NCBI RefSeq assembly: GCF_026586665.1
Contig: NZ_JAODIY010000013.1
Coordinates: 124,001 to 188,000, forward strand
Source: Halovenus rubra
GTDB lineage: Archaea; Halobacteriota; Halobacteria; Halobacteriales; Haloarculaceae
DNA length: 64,000 bases
Direction: 5' to 3'
A program made the position numbers and the translations under genes. Below, piece by piece: positions 42,818 to 51,436 of this stretch (positions are counted from its first letter, which is position 1; each line of letters begins with the position of its first letter). The notes under the pieces are model-generated. The model ran no database searches. It worked only from the letters and a program-made list of their open reading frames with translations, and had not been told where the DNA came from.

Positions 42818-43114
42818 TCAGAAAGGGAACCAGTCGCGGATTCGGTCGGCCACATCATCGTCTTCCGTGGGGTCGGTGCCGTTGGTGACTACATGAGACT
42901 GTGGAAGAATAACAGTCTGTCCACGTTCTTTGTTCACCTCGATGAGATTGTCACGCTTTAGACGGGCGAGTGATGTCTCGATAGTATCAATGTTCGCATC
43001 GACTTCAGCCCTGAGCTCGAATATCGTCATCCCTTCCTCAGGCCGGTCAGACAGGGTCCCCAACACTGCGACATCAGTGTCATCGCGGTCGCGATACTCC
43101 GGCTTAACTGTCAT
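42818..43114 (-). CDS. Winged-helix DNA-binding protein (DUF6432-like)
   Basis: 98 residues. Helix-turn-helix with wing: VAVLGTLSDRPEEGMTIFEL, RAEVDANIDTIETSLARLKR and a wing GQTVILPQSHVV, then an acidic tail ending DRIRDWFPF. This resembles a small haloarchaeal winged-helix family. A TATA box shared with the divergent gene (43139-43147) gives a leaderless start. Targets unknown; the divergent neighbour may be one. Confidence 0.8.
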   Translation of the reverse strand: MTVKPEYRDRDDTDVAVLGTLSDRPEEGMTIFELRAEVDANIDTIETSLARLKRDNLIEVNKERGQTVILPQSHVVTNGTDPTEDDDVADRIRDWFPF

Positions 43115-43138
43115 TAGTCTATTGTAGGGAAGGACAGC

Positions 43139-43147
43139 CCTTATACT
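43139..43147. promoter_or_regulatory. Bidirectional TATA box
   Basis: CCTTATACT reads AGTATAAGG on the other strand. It sits ~27 bases before the ATG of the minus gene (43114) and ~30 bases before ATG 43176 in the plus gene's frame, so one AT patch may serve both directions. Confidence 0.45.
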
Positions 43148-43202
43148 TTGAGCGGTTGGGGCAAACAGTACGCTTATGTGTCATAGCTGGGAACTCATGG
43201 CA

Positions 43203-44027
43203 ATGAGTTACAAGTGCTCCATTTTCGGTCACAAGTATGCCGACTCCGAGGTTGAGCGCGAGCGCCAGGAAGACGGAAACGAGGTCATTATTACTGTCAG
43301 AGAGACAGAAAGCTGCAAACGGTGTGAAGAGACACGAGTTGTCTCGGAGAACAAAGAAGTGACGACACTGGAGACAGCTGCTGATATCGTCGGTACCGAT
43401 ATCGAAGACGATAACGAATCGCCAGAGCCGACTGCCAACAGTGATGTCGCGTCACCATCGTCTCCATCTGAGACAGGACAGGAATCGACAGTTACCGACA
43501 CGGGTGATACTACTCAACACACTCAGGGAACGGGAGCGACAGTCTCAGAAGAGATTGACCCCGAAGAGGACGATGCAGTAATTCTTGAACAGGAGAGTGA
43601 TGACGAGGACGACGAAGATCGTGAGCCGGGTGAATGGCCCGAAGAGTCGACAGGAGACGACAACAGTGACGAGGATGACACAGATTGGCCCGAAGAATCG
43701 ACAGAAGACCACAACAGTGACGAGGATGACACAGATTGGCCCGAAGAGTCGACAGAAGACGACAACGGTGACGAAGAAGACATAGATTGGCCCGAAGAAT
43801 CGACAGGAAGTGGCGACCCGGATTGGGAGTTACCAACAGATATCGAGCCACACCCCGAGACGGAAGGTCCGACCCGTGGGTCAGGTAGCGAAACACTCAC
43901 AATCCCCGAAGGAGAGTTCTTCTGTTCCGAGTGTGAGTTCACGACGTCAGTCGAGTCCTCGTCGCTGCGTGCCGGTGACTTCTGTCCAGAGTGTCACAAA
44001 GGCACACTCGGACACGAGCGGGATTAA
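43203..44027 (+). CDS. Haloarchaeal zinc-ribbon protein with acidic 17-residue repeats
   Basis: 274 residues from ATG 43203; in-frame ATGs at 43176 and 43197 are alternatives. The conserved N-terminus MSYKCSIFGHKYADSE has GxC/H and a later CKRCEETRVVSENKEVTTLE knuckle. The middle is an extremely acidic Ser/Thr-rich region with four WPEEST-type repeats. The C-terminus has a complete ribbon (FFCSECEFTTSV, DFCPECHKGTLGH). No membrane segment. It may be a nucleic-acid-associated protein with a flexible acidic linker; function is unknown. Confidence 0.82.
   Translation: MSYKCSIFGHKYADSEVERERQEDGNEVIITVRETESCKRCEETRVVSENKEVTTLETAADIVGTDIEDDNESPEPTANSDVASPSSPSETGQESTVTDTGDTTQHTQGTGATVSEEIDPEEDDAVILEQESDDEDDEDREPGEWPEESTGDDNSDEDDTDWPEESTEDHNSDEDDTDWPEESTEDDNGDEEDIDWPEESTGSGDPDWELPTDIEPHPETEGPTRGSGSETLTIPEGEFFCSECEFTTSVESSSLRAGDFCPECHKGTLGHERD
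43635..43808 (+). repeat. 51-bp coding tandem repeat, about 3.4 copies
   Basis: Units begin at 43635, 43686, 43737 and 43788, each with TGGCCCGAAGA(A/G)TCGACAG, exactly 51 bases apart; the last unit is cut short. Each encodes 17 residues (WPEEST then Asp/Glu/Asn/Ser). It is in frame, so copy changes leave the protein intact. Confidence 0.92.
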
Positions 44028-44072
44028 CTCGCTCCGATAGAGGTAAAAACATCGCCCAGTAATACTCCTTCC

Positions 44073-44465
44073 ATGCGCGAATACAAAATGCGACGGGGAG
44101 AGTACCTCGAAGAGCGAGTAGAGGATATGGAAGAGTTCATTCACGAATACTTCGGTCCAGTTACCGATACAGAATCGTACAACGACACCGATTTGCAGGT
44201 CGTCGAGGACCCCAAAAATCCCGTGTTCAAACGTGTCACTGCAGGCACTGTCGAATACGGCAGCAAGAAAGACAAAATTGCGCTCGACATCGAAGAGCGG
44301 CCAGCAGAGGAAGTTATCGAAGAGGGGCACTTTGATGCCGCAGAAGACGCAGTCGCAGTCAAAAACAACTTCCTTGAAGCGGCCACTGGGCGTGACGCCA
44401 AAGCACGGCGCGAGTCAATGAAACGCGATGTCGAGGACGACGAGACGCCAGATAACGTTGCCTGA
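44073..44465 (+). CDS. Conserved archaeal protein (DUF5611-like)
   Basis: 130 residues, acidic, no membrane helix. MREYKMRRGEYLEERVEDME at the start and FDAAEDAVAVKNNFLEAATG near the end match a small conserved haloarchaeal family that I associate with DUF5611. The centre is a beta-rich KRVTAGTVEYGSKKDKIALD. It lies convergent with sepF. Function unknown; no catalytic motif is evident. Confidence 0.82.
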   Translation: MREYKMRRGEYLEERVEDMEEFIHEYFGPVTDTESYNDTDLQVVEDPKNPVFKRVTAGTVEYGSKKDKIALDIEERPAEEVIEEGHFDAAEDAVAVKNNFLEAATGRDAKARRESMKRDVEDDETPDNVA

Positions 44466-44483
44466 CGACGCCGTTATTCTTTA

Positions 44484-44840
44484 TTAGTGGCCGATCCGTT
44501 CGCGGCTGATGCGGACTCCGGACGGAGTAATGATAAGCTGGTCGTCGTCTTTCTGGACGATATCACCGCCGACTTCTCTCGCAACCTGTTTGAGCTCGTC
44601 GGTAATGTGTTCCATTGTCCGGTCTTTCGTACTGTGTCGTGTGATATCCGCGAGAACCACATTTCCGTCGTACACTTCATCTTTGATATCAATGACATCA
44701 GTCTTCTCGCCAATGTTTGCGATACAAATCTCGGTGCTCGGAGACACATCCTCGACAGCCAGCCCGTCGGCCGAAAGCTCGACGTAGTCACCGGTCTGCC
44801 GTGCGGTACCTTCCCCGAAGATCTTGCTCATGAGACCCAT
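44484..44840 (-). CDS. sepF: Archaeal SepF cell division protein
   Basis: 118 residues from ATG 44840, ~27 bases after a TAAGAAT box; the frame is open to 44885. The N-terminal MGLMSKIFGEG forms the amphipathic membrane-targeting helix, then a short linker and the SepF core: DVIDIKDEVYDGNVVLADIT, TMEHITDELKQVAREVGGDI, VQKDDDQLIITPSGVRI. In haloarchaea SepF anchors FtsZ to the membrane and is essential for division. No ftsZ is in the window. Confidence 0.93.
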   Translation of the reverse strand: MGLMSKIFGEGTARQTGDYVELSADGLAVEDVSPSTEICIANIGEKTDVIDIKDEVYDGNVVLADITRHSTKDRTMEHITDELKQVAREVGGDIVQKDDDQLIITPSGVRISRERIGH

Positions 44841-45062
44841 GTAAAGTGAGCGTATCCCCGCATTCTTAGGCTTTACGTCAGACACGGGTTGGCCTACCCA
44901 GTATCCCGGGATGACTCACGGCTCTGGGTGAACGTTTCGAGTTGCTGGATATACTCGTCGATAAGCTGCTACTTGATATCGCTGTCTGAGGTTGTAAACC
45001 AAATGCTTGTGATCGCTCAGACACCGACGAACAGTAACCAGCGGTAAAATAGCGTCGGCAAC

Positions 45063-45542
45063 TCAGGCCGAAAATTCGTAGAGTTCGTCGCCGACGTGAT
45101 GGATTGAGTCGACAACTCGGCCCTCTTGACCCGCCATCTCATCACCGTCGACGAGTGCTTTCCCGACAGCGAGGAACTTGCCGTGATTCTCTTCGTTTAT
45201 AACGACAAAATCACCCGATTCGATTCGGTCACCTGCCTCGACAATACCAGGACGCATCACGTCAGCCCCATCGGAGACAAACTGAATTGCACCTGAATCG
45301 ACGGTTACAATGTGTTTTGTCGGGTTGTAGGCGTTTGCACCGTCGACAGTCAGAAACGGTTCCTCGTCGAGATACAGCACGTGTGGATCACCATCGACGA
45401 GGACCACATCCCATGTGTCGCTAGTTAGCTCAACTTTCTCGACGGTTTCGGCGTCAAGCTCGACACTGAGATTTTCGGCCAGCGCCTCCTCAATCTCGCT
45501 GATTGCGTCCGAGCGAAGGTGATGCCGTGATTTGATCTCCAT
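45063..45542 (-). CDS. PUA-domain RNA-binding protein (MCT-1/Tma20-like)
   Basis: 159 residues. The N-terminal MCT-1-like part (KSRHHLRSDAISEIEEALAE, DVVLVDGDPHVLYLDEEPFL) is followed by a PUA domain (HIVTVDSGAIQFVSDGADVM, RPGIVEAGDRIESGDFVVI, GKFLAVGKALVDGDEM). Eukaryotic relatives act in translation re-initiation and ribosome recycling; the archaeal role is less known. It stands alone with ATG at 45542. Confidence 0.87.
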   Translation of the reverse strand: MEIKSRHHLRSDAISEIEEALAENLSVELDAETVEKVELTSDTWDVVLVDGDPHVLYLDEEPFLTVDGANAYNPTKHIVTVDSGAIQFVSDGADVMRPGIVEAGDRIESGDFVVINEENHGKFLAVGKALVDGDEMAGQEGRVVDSIHHVGDELYEFSA

Positions 45543-45933
45543 ACGTGGGCCTCGACTGCATGAAAAATAAACGCCTCGTTCTCGCCTATCGGCACAGTAT
45601 CGGTCTGCTGACGTTGGACAGTTAGAGAGTGATTAAATAGACCTGTGTAGAGACACCGACTGCAGAGGACTGTTGGCCAACAAGAGTCTGCTATCTCTCT
45701 GGGAAACCGCAGACAAAACATGCATCCCAGCAGTTGAATTGCCTTCCCGCGGTATTACTGTCCAGTTAGAGATTCCCGAGTACAGCATAGATATCACCGA
45801 AGAGCTTGCAAAGCAATCTGAGCCGACGGGTAATCAAGCGTAGCGGGACCGCTTGAAATCGAGCATGCACATCTCGAAGAGCGATAGCAGGAGGCTACTC
45901 GATTCAGCCAGAGTATCCTGCAGTAGCACTGAG
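45543..45933. other. Gene-free spacer with a possible gene remnant
   Basis: 391 bases. A plus-strand frame from TTG 45673 to 45843 reads as a plausible 56-residue peptide (CIPAVELPSRGITVQLEIPE, YSIDITEELAKQSEP) ~35 bases behind GATTAAATAG, but lacks a good start and matches no family I know. The rest (45844-45933) shows nothing. It may be the tail of a deleted gene. Confidence 0.4.
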
Positions 45934-46413
45934 TTAGGCCGCTGCTTCGACGGCGGCCACAACCTCGTCATAATCGGGTTCGACGCCTGCGTTCTCGCCT
46001 ACCCAGGCGTAGCTAATCGTGCCAGAATCGTCGATGACGAAGACAGCACGCTCGGCGATATCTTCGACGCCTATATCCTCGAAGTCAGTCGCAACATCGT
46101 AGGCATGGACGAGGTCGCGGTTCGTATCGCTCACAAGCCCAAAAGATAAATCCAGTTCCTCGCGGAACTCATTAAGCGAAAAGGGGGTGTCGATACTGAC
46201 ACCGAACAGCGTCGCGCCCCGGTCGGTAAGCCCGTCGAGACGCTCCTCAAATGTATTCATCTCGTGACTGCAGACACTTGTGAATGCACCGGGGAAGAAA
46301 GCAAGGACGACAGGTGCGTCGTCCGGAAGTCGCTGGGAGAGCGTCAATGTCTCCACGTCGCCGTTGGCAAGCGGTGCAGTGAAATCTGGTGCGTCGTCGC
46401 CGTCAGAAACCAT
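45934..46413 (-). CDS. 1-Cys peroxiredoxin (AhpE/Bcp type)
   Basis: 159 residues from ATG 46413; the frame is open to 46539 but MVSDGDDAPDFTAPLANGD is the normal beginning. Active-site loop VLAFFPGAFTSVCSHEMNTF carries the only cysteine, in the PxxxTxxC setting, so there is no resolving cysteine. FGVSIDTPFSLNEFREELDL and RAVFVIDDSGTISYAWV are family landmarks. It reduces peroxides in the cytoplasm with an external thiol. Confidence 0.92.
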   Translation of the reverse strand: MVSDGDDAPDFTAPLANGDVETLTLSQRLPDDAPVVLAFFPGAFTSVCSHEMNTFEERLDGLTDRGATLFGVSIDTPFSLNEFREELDLSFGLVSDTNRDLVHAYDVATDFEDIGVEDIAERAVFVIDDSGTISYAWVGENAGVEPDYDEVVAAVEAAA

Positions 46414-46633
46414 AATGCTGCTTGAGCGCGCCCGAATAAGATAATTATGACTTTGCAACGTGTGGTATGGGCGGCCGAAGTTGCCTGTATATCCCGGAAA
46501 TTCTGGGTTTTTCTCCCTATTCAGACCCTCTAAATACATTCTGTTGTCTCAAGAGCTGGCCGATGGGTGAGGTCGTGGGGCAGTAAATAGAGCAAAAAGA
46601 CTATAATCGGCAGTTGGCAAGGTATGGATAGAA

Positions 46634-46948
46634 ATGGCAAGTACACTCGTACCGTTGTTTGGTCCAGTTCCTGGCGGCATGGAAATGGTCGTCATCCTAC
46701 TAATCGCGGTTCTGCTGTTCGGCGCAAACAAAATTCCAAAGCTCGCACGGTCGACGGGTCAGGCAATGGGTGAGTTCAAGCGTGGTCGTCAGCAAGTCGA
46801 AGAAGAACTTCAGGAGCTTGAAGAGGTCGCTGACCCCGAAGCTGAAATTGCAGACGATGAAGACGACGAATACATGGACCTCAATGACGACGACACGACA
46901 ACCACGACGACAACAAGTAGTCAGAGCGAGACTGAAACCGAAGGGTAA
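46634..46948 (+). CDS. tatA: Twin-arginine translocase TatA
   Basis: 104 residues: one N-terminal membrane helix (GGMEMVVILLIAVLLFGANK), the hinge with conserved FGANKIPKLARS, an amphipathic helix (GQAMGEFKRGRQQVEEELQE) and an acidic Thr-rich tail. TatA forms the protein-conducting part of the Tat pathway, heavily used in haloarchaea; the two halocyanin lipoproteins here have Tat leaders. ACTATAAT ~27-30 bases upstream is the promoter. Confidence 0.93.
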   Translation: MASTLVPLFGPVPGGMEMVVILLIAVLLFGANKIPKLARSTGQAMGEFKRGRQQVEEELQELEEVADPEAEIADDEDDEYMDLNDDDTTTTTTTSSQSETETEG

Positions 46949-47313
46949 TCCATCGAATTGACGCGAGCGTAGGCAGAGTTTTTTCGTGAGAAAAATATCG
47001 CGTCGCTGTTTCTCGAAAGGACGTGTCACAGTCAGATTACTCCCGAACCAGCTCAGAGTAGCCGTACAATTAATCGCGCTACGTACGTTACCAGAAACCT
47101 CTTATCGAACTCTCCGGACCACATGAGAGTCCGGTCTGTTCGACTGTCTGTCAGACAAGACCGCGTCTTTACCAACCTCACCAACCCCGGCCCAAGAACT
47201 GGGGTGGATGAGTGACGATATAGTATACAGCATGAGAATAGGTCGAGTCCGAGAGATTACCGTCTTAGGCGTGATATTTCTCTTTTCGTGAGATTGCCAA
47301 TGGTCGGTTTGTT
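46949..47313. other. Gene-free spacer with two short hairpins
   Basis: 365 bases between convergent tatA and mscS. It holds a 6-bp stem (CCGGAC 47114-47119 with GTCCGG 47129-47134) and a second stem around 47183-47207 (ACCCC...GGGGT). No coding frame is convincing. The hairpins could belong to 3' ends or to a small RNA; neither is shown. Confidence 0.4.
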
Positions 47314-48102
47314 TCAGTCTCGAATTCTGACAACGCCGTCACGGAGAATTTGCTGGTTTGGAATAATATACTCCTCACCGTCCGTCTCGACGTGCGTGAC
47401 GAACATATCCACCTCTTGTACAATGCCGCGCGTCTCTTCGATACGGACCTCGTCACCAATGCTGTAAGGTTCATGTAACAAGAGGTAGACACCCGCCGCC
47501 GCACCGGCAAGCAAGTCTCTGAACGCGAGGCCGCCAAGGAAGACAAGCCCGAACGCGTAGGCCCCAAGCAAGACAAGTAACGCTGCAGTCGCAACGCCCA
47601 ACTGGGCAAGCGAAATCAGACCTGCGATATAGTAGATACTGTACTTGACAAGGACCGGGATTATCGCAGCTTCAGGTAGTTTAATCGACTGAAGCCGTTC
47701 CTGAACGAGCAGTTGGCCCTTCTCACCGGCCAGCAAACCGACGATAATAGCAACGAGCGCAATAAACAGGCGTGGGAGATAGTTTGCCACCCTCGCCCAG
47801 AACAGCGCTGTATCGGATATTTGGGCAACGTTGAACGCAATAATAAGCGCAAGTATGTACGCAAAGGCAGCGAGCATCGAGCCGATAATACCCGCTGTCG
47901 AGGTTCCCATGCCCTGTGCGGTGCGTTCGAATGATGTCCCCTCGACGGCGTCATTGATATCCATCCGCTCAAAGAATCTGTGTGTCCATCGCCAGACAAG
48001 ATACGAAACAACCAGCCCAATGAGGAGAATACCGACAGCGAATGTAAACGCGGTCTCCTTGGAGAACACGTCCCGAATAGCGTTAGCAACGTCGCCAATC
48101 AT
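47314..48102 (-). CDS. Short MscS-family mechanosensitive channel
   Basis: 262 residues with about five hydrophobic helices, the pore-like ALLVLLGAYAFGLVFLGGLA followed by FRDLLAGAAAGVYLLLHEPY and the beta domain SIGDEVRIEETRGIVQEVDM, ending right after IPNQQILRDGVVRIRD. It lacks the C-terminal cytoplasmic vestibule of full-length MscS. It starts one base after the dacZ stop codon, so they form an operon; c-di-AMP from DacZ may tune osmotic release, a coupling known in outline for osmotic control elsewhere. Confidence 0.9.
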   Translation of the reverse strand: MIGDVANAIRDVFSKETAFTFAVGILLIGLVVSYLVWRWTHRFFERMDINDAVEGTSFERTAQGMGTSTAGIIGSMLAAFAYILALIIAFNVAQISDTALFWARVANYLPRLFIALVAIIVGLLAGEKGQLLVQERLQSIKLPEAAIIPVLVKYSIYYIAGLISLAQLGVATAALLVLLGAYAFGLVFLGGLAFRDLLAGAAAGVYLLLHEPYSIGDEVRIEETRGIVQEVDMFVTHVETDGEEYIIPNQQILRDGVVRIRD

Positions 48103-48915
48103 CTAATACTCCTCCGGGTCCAGTTCGAGCACGATGTCGCCTGCCTTGAACGCTCGTACCATCCCATCACTTTCCGAGAGAACGACAGCGATTGCGTTGG
48201 TGTCCCGCGTGATTGCGCCAGCCGCCATATGTCGTGCGCCGAGACCTTTCGGGATGTCTACCCCTTCGGCTGCCGGTTCAAGATAGCGGTATGCTGAGAC
48301 GATTTTCCCGCTGTCAGAGATAACGAACGCGCCATCAAGACGAGAGAACTCCTTGAGCATCACGTTCACAATCGGGTCACCGACATGGACGTGGGATTTC
48401 TCGAAGGGGTTGTACGATAGCGGCCGGGATTTGTTCATTACTTTGCCAGCGTCACCGACAACAAACAGCGCACCAACAGGTTTCCCTTTCTGTCCTTTCT
48501 TGCCGAGTTCGATTGCTACTTCGAGTACATCACGAACAACGTCAGCGTCCGGTCGTGAGTTGGTAAACAGGCTGTAGACGCCCGTCTGTGTGAACTCATC
48601 GGCCCGAATACGAATGATAGTATCGACGTCGTTTTCCTCGAACGACCGGGTGAGACAGACGACTTCGTCATCCTCCGTAATAAGTTCCTGACCGAGTGCT
48701 CCCTCGATACCGAATCTGATACGACCACCGACATCGGTAAAGTCGAGTGGTAACTCGACAAACTCGTCTGCGTCGACGGTGTTCTCTTTTGCCACCACAA
48801 CTGTGGAGACATCTGGCTCGTTGAATGTCTCGAATGCTGACCCATCTTGTGAAAAGAGGAGGAGCGCATCGATATCGGCGACAAGTTCGTCCAGTAGATC
48901 ACCCAGCCCAGTCAT
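48103..48915 (-). CDS. dacZ: Diadenylate cyclase DacZ (c-di-AMP synthase)
   Basis: 270 residues. The DisA_N-type catalytic domain lies in the C-terminal half: PVGALFVVGDAGKVM, the DGA motif in SRLDGAFVISDSGKIVS and the RHxxA motif in GLGARHMAAGAITRDTNAIA, followed by VLSESDGMVRAF. The N-terminal half is the archaeal-specific domain. It joins two ATP into c-di-AMP, a regulator of osmotic homeostasis in haloarchaea. Directly abutting mscS. Confidence 0.95.
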   Translation of the reverse strand: MTGLGDLLDELVADIDALLLFSQDGSAFETFNEPDVSTVVVAKENTVDADEFVELPLDFTDVGGRIRFGIEGALGQELITEDDEVVCLTRSFEENDVDTIIRIRADEFTQTGVYSLFTNSRPDADVVRDVLEVAIELGKKGQKGKPVGALFVVGDAGKVMNKSRPLSYNPFEKSHVHVGDPIVNVMLKEFSRLDGAFVISDSGKIVSAYRYLEPAAEGVDIPKGLGARHMAAGAITRDTNAIAVVLSESDGMVRAFKAGDIVLELDPEEY

Positions 48916-49046
48916 TATTGAACACTGTCATGGCACGCTAAAAGGTGTTGTGCACCGTCTGCCAGTCGTCTGCTGTTTGTCTTTCGCCTGTCAGCCAAGA
49001 ACGTCTAAGAGAATAGAACGCGTCACTAGAAGAATCTGTACTCGAC

Positions 49047-50255
49047 ATGCTTAATGGACGGCCAGTCGTCATCAGAACTGTGAGCGAACTGTTACTCGGA
49101 CTCGGCATTATTGTTGTCCTTTTTGTAGGGTATAATATCGGTGGCTCGACGACTGGCCCTGCATTCGGACCGGCTGTCGGTGCAAATACGATTTCTAAAG
49201 CGTTTGCTGCCGGCCTGTTTGCAGTATTTTTCTTCCTCGGCGCGTTCAGCATCGGTCGTCGAGTCGTCGAAACGCTGGGCGGAGACCTCGTTCAGACGAC
49301 CGCAATATTTACGCTTCAAGCAAACGTTGTCGTTTTGTTTTTCATCGGCGGTGCGCTGTTTATTGGCAACTACGCTGGTGTCCCAGCGTCGACGTCGATG
49401 ACTGCCGTGGGCGCAATCGCGGGGCTAGCACTGGCCGCTGGAGAGCTTAAATGGAGCGTGATGGGGCAGATCATGACGTGGTGGGTTGTTGCCCCGATTA
49501 TCGCGTTCTGGATTTCTGGCGTCATCGGTCGATACTTCTATGCGCGACTCAACCGTCGTGTCGCACTCGTCCAGACAAAGGGCGCTCTGGTAGAACTTGA
49601 CAGGTCTGGCCGGATACCGCGGGTCGTTTCCGGGCCAAACACGACACGGCGAGAGTTTCTTGGGACTGTTACTGTGATCGTCATTGGTTGTCTTATGGCG
49701 TTTTCTTCAGGAACCTCAAATATCGCGAATGCAATTGCGCCCCTCGTTGGAAGCAACGACATTGGCATGAATGAGGGAATTATCATTGGTTCATTCGCCG
49801 TCGGTGTCGGTTCATTTACTATCGGACGACGGACGCTTGATACACTCGGTAACGACTTGACATCGCTTCCGCTGACAGCCTCTATCGTCGTAGCCAGTGT
49901 GAGTGCAACTATTGTGGTTGTTCTCTCTGCAATTGGCATTCCAGCCAGCTTCGTCATCATCGCAACAATGAGCATTATCGGCCTCGGCTGGGGTCGAGCA
50001 ACCAGAACAGCAACCGTCTCTGATATTCGTCAAGAGCAGACACCTGCTGTTTCGGTTGGCTCCCTCGCCGGTGACGAAGGTGGTGAGGAGTTGCCATCTA
50101 TTGGCGAGGAAAAGCCAGAAGACATACCGACTGCGAGCGAACTTTTCAACCCATCGACAACCGCTCGTGTCGTCATTATGCAAAATGTTGTTCCGGTTAT
50201 CGCTACTGTTGGTTCCTATCTCACGTTTCAGTTCCTCCCGGTCTTTTCGTTTTGA
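49047..50255 (+). CDS. pit: PiT-family inorganic phosphate transporter
   Basis: 402 residues with about ten helices and two inverted halves. The second-half signature is FSSGTSNIANAIAPLVGSND; the first half reads FVGYNIGGSTTGPAFGPAVG, lacking the canonical GANDxxN, a form I have seen as usual in haloarchaeal PiT proteins. A hydrophilic acidic loop (EEKPEDIPTASELF) precedes the last helix. It imports phosphate (possibly as metal phosphate) with cations. Divergent from dacZ. Confidence 0.88.
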   Translation: MLNGRPVVIRTVSELLLGLGIIVVLFVGYNIGGSTTGPAFGPAVGANTISKAFAAGLFAVFFFLGAFSIGRRVVETLGGDLVQTTAIFTLQANVVVLFFIGGALFIGNYAGVPASTSMTAVGAIAGLALAAGELKWSVMGQIMTWWVVAPIIAFWISGVIGRYFYARLNRRVALVQTKGALVELDRSGRIPRVVSGPNTTRREFLGTVTVIVIGCLMAFSSGTSNIANAIAPLVGSNDIGMNEGIIIGSFAVGVGSFTIGRRTLDTLGNDLTSLPLTASIVVASVSATIVVVLSAIGIPASFVIIATMSIIGLGWGRATRTATVSDIRQEQTPAVSVGSLAGDEGGEELPSIGEEKPEDIPTASELFNPSTTARVVIMQNVVPVIATVGSYLTFQFLPVFSF

Positions 50256-50374
50256 GCGTCACTGTTTCACGAGCAAAAGGAGTACACGTACGACACAGCG
50301 TGGCAGTTTCAGAAGGGTACGGACAGCTAGATCTTCCCGAGGGATATTAGTGGTTGGCTATATGAGAGTTGATA

Positions 50375-51436
50375 ATGGTTTCATCTGACTCGTCCAGTGA
50401 GTTACAAATATCGACTGCTGACCTCGATACACCGATACAGAGTACGGAGTTTTTTCGCTCACTGGTCGAAAACGGCTCGGACGCGATTGTTTCAATCGAT
50501 CAAAACAGTTCGATTCTCTATGCGAATCAGTCAGTTGAGCGTGTATTCGGATACAGGCCCGAAGAACTCATTGGTGAGAAGTTGACGGTGTTGATACCTG
50601 ACCGATATCACGACGCTCATTTCAAGAGTGTCGACGACTATCTCGAAAGTGGCGAACGGAGCATTGACTGGAACGGTATCGAGCTTCCCGGAGAGCACAA
50701 GAACGGGCACGAAGTCCAGCTTTCGATTACGTTCGAAGAGCACAGTTACGATGGCCAACAGGTGTTTTCGGGAATTATGCGCGATGTCACAGCACAAGTA
50801 GAGCGTGCGGACCAATTGGAACGACAGAACGAACGACTCGAACGGTTCGCCAGCATCGTCTCGCATGACCTTCGGGAGCCACTACAGACCGCACGGGCAA
50901 CGCTTGCAGTTGCACAGGCAGGTAACGAGGAAGCGCTGGACGAGCTTGATGAGGTTTTCGACCGGATGGACGCACTCATTGGGGACGTTCTGACTCTTGC
51001 AAAGCAAGGACAGACTGTCGGAGAACCCCAAGAAGTAGCTCTTCAGGATATCGTCGAGGATTCATGGTCTATCGTGGGGACTGAAGCTGCGACCCTCGAG
51101 ACGACCCCAACGCTCTCGACAGTCGACGCAGACCCCGAACGGCTGCGGACCGTGTTTGAAAACCTGTTTCGTAATGCAATCGAGCACGGCGGTGAGAATC
51201 TAACAGTCCGGGTTGGCACACTCAGCGACACGGCAGGGTTTTACATCGAGGATGATGGTTCCGGATTCGAGGATTCTGCAACCGAAACACTGTTCGATTA
51301 CGGCTACAGTACGAAAAAAGAGAATACTGGATTCGGATTGAGTATCGTCGAAGATATTGTTCGAGCACACGGCTGGTCGCTCACCGCAATGACAGGAGCT
51401 GATGGCGGTGCACGATTTGAGGTTGAGACCCAATGA
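50375..51436 (+). CDS. PAS-domain sensor histidine kinase
   Basis: 353 residues from ATG 50375 (a TTG at 50369 is possible); GGATATTAG ~29 bases upstream. One PAS domain (FFRSLVENGSDAIVSID ... VFSGIMRDVTAQ), a phosphoacceptor helix with H-box FASIVSHDLREPLQTARATL, then the ATPase: N-box LFRNAIEHGG, G1 IEDDGSGF and G2 TGFGLSIVEDIV. No membrane helix, so it senses an internal signal. The stop overlaps the response regulator start by 4 bases. Confidence 0.92.
   Translation: MVSSDSSSELQISTADLDTPIQSTEFFRSLVENGSDAIVSIDQNSSILYANQSVERVFGYRPEELIGEKLTVLIPDRYHDAHFKSVDDYLESGERSIDWNGIELPGEHKNGHEVQLSITFEEHSYDGQQVFSGIMRDVTAQVERADQLERQNERLERFASIVSHDLREPLQTARATLAVAQAGNEEALDELDEVFDRMDALIGDVLTLAKQGQTVGEPQEVALQDIVEDSWSIVGTEAATLETTPTLSTVDADPERLRTVFENLFRNAIEHGGENLTVRVGTLSDTAGFYIEDDGSGFEDSATETLFDYGYSTKKENTGFGLSIVEDIVRAHGWSLTAMTGADGGARFEVETQ

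Noticed and set aside
43635-43808. Possible CRISPR-like regular repeat
   Set aside because: Units are contiguous, in frame and coding, with no spacers.
46949-47313. Box C/D or other small RNA
   Set aside because: Two short hairpins are present but no paired C and D boxes or long stable fold could be recognised.
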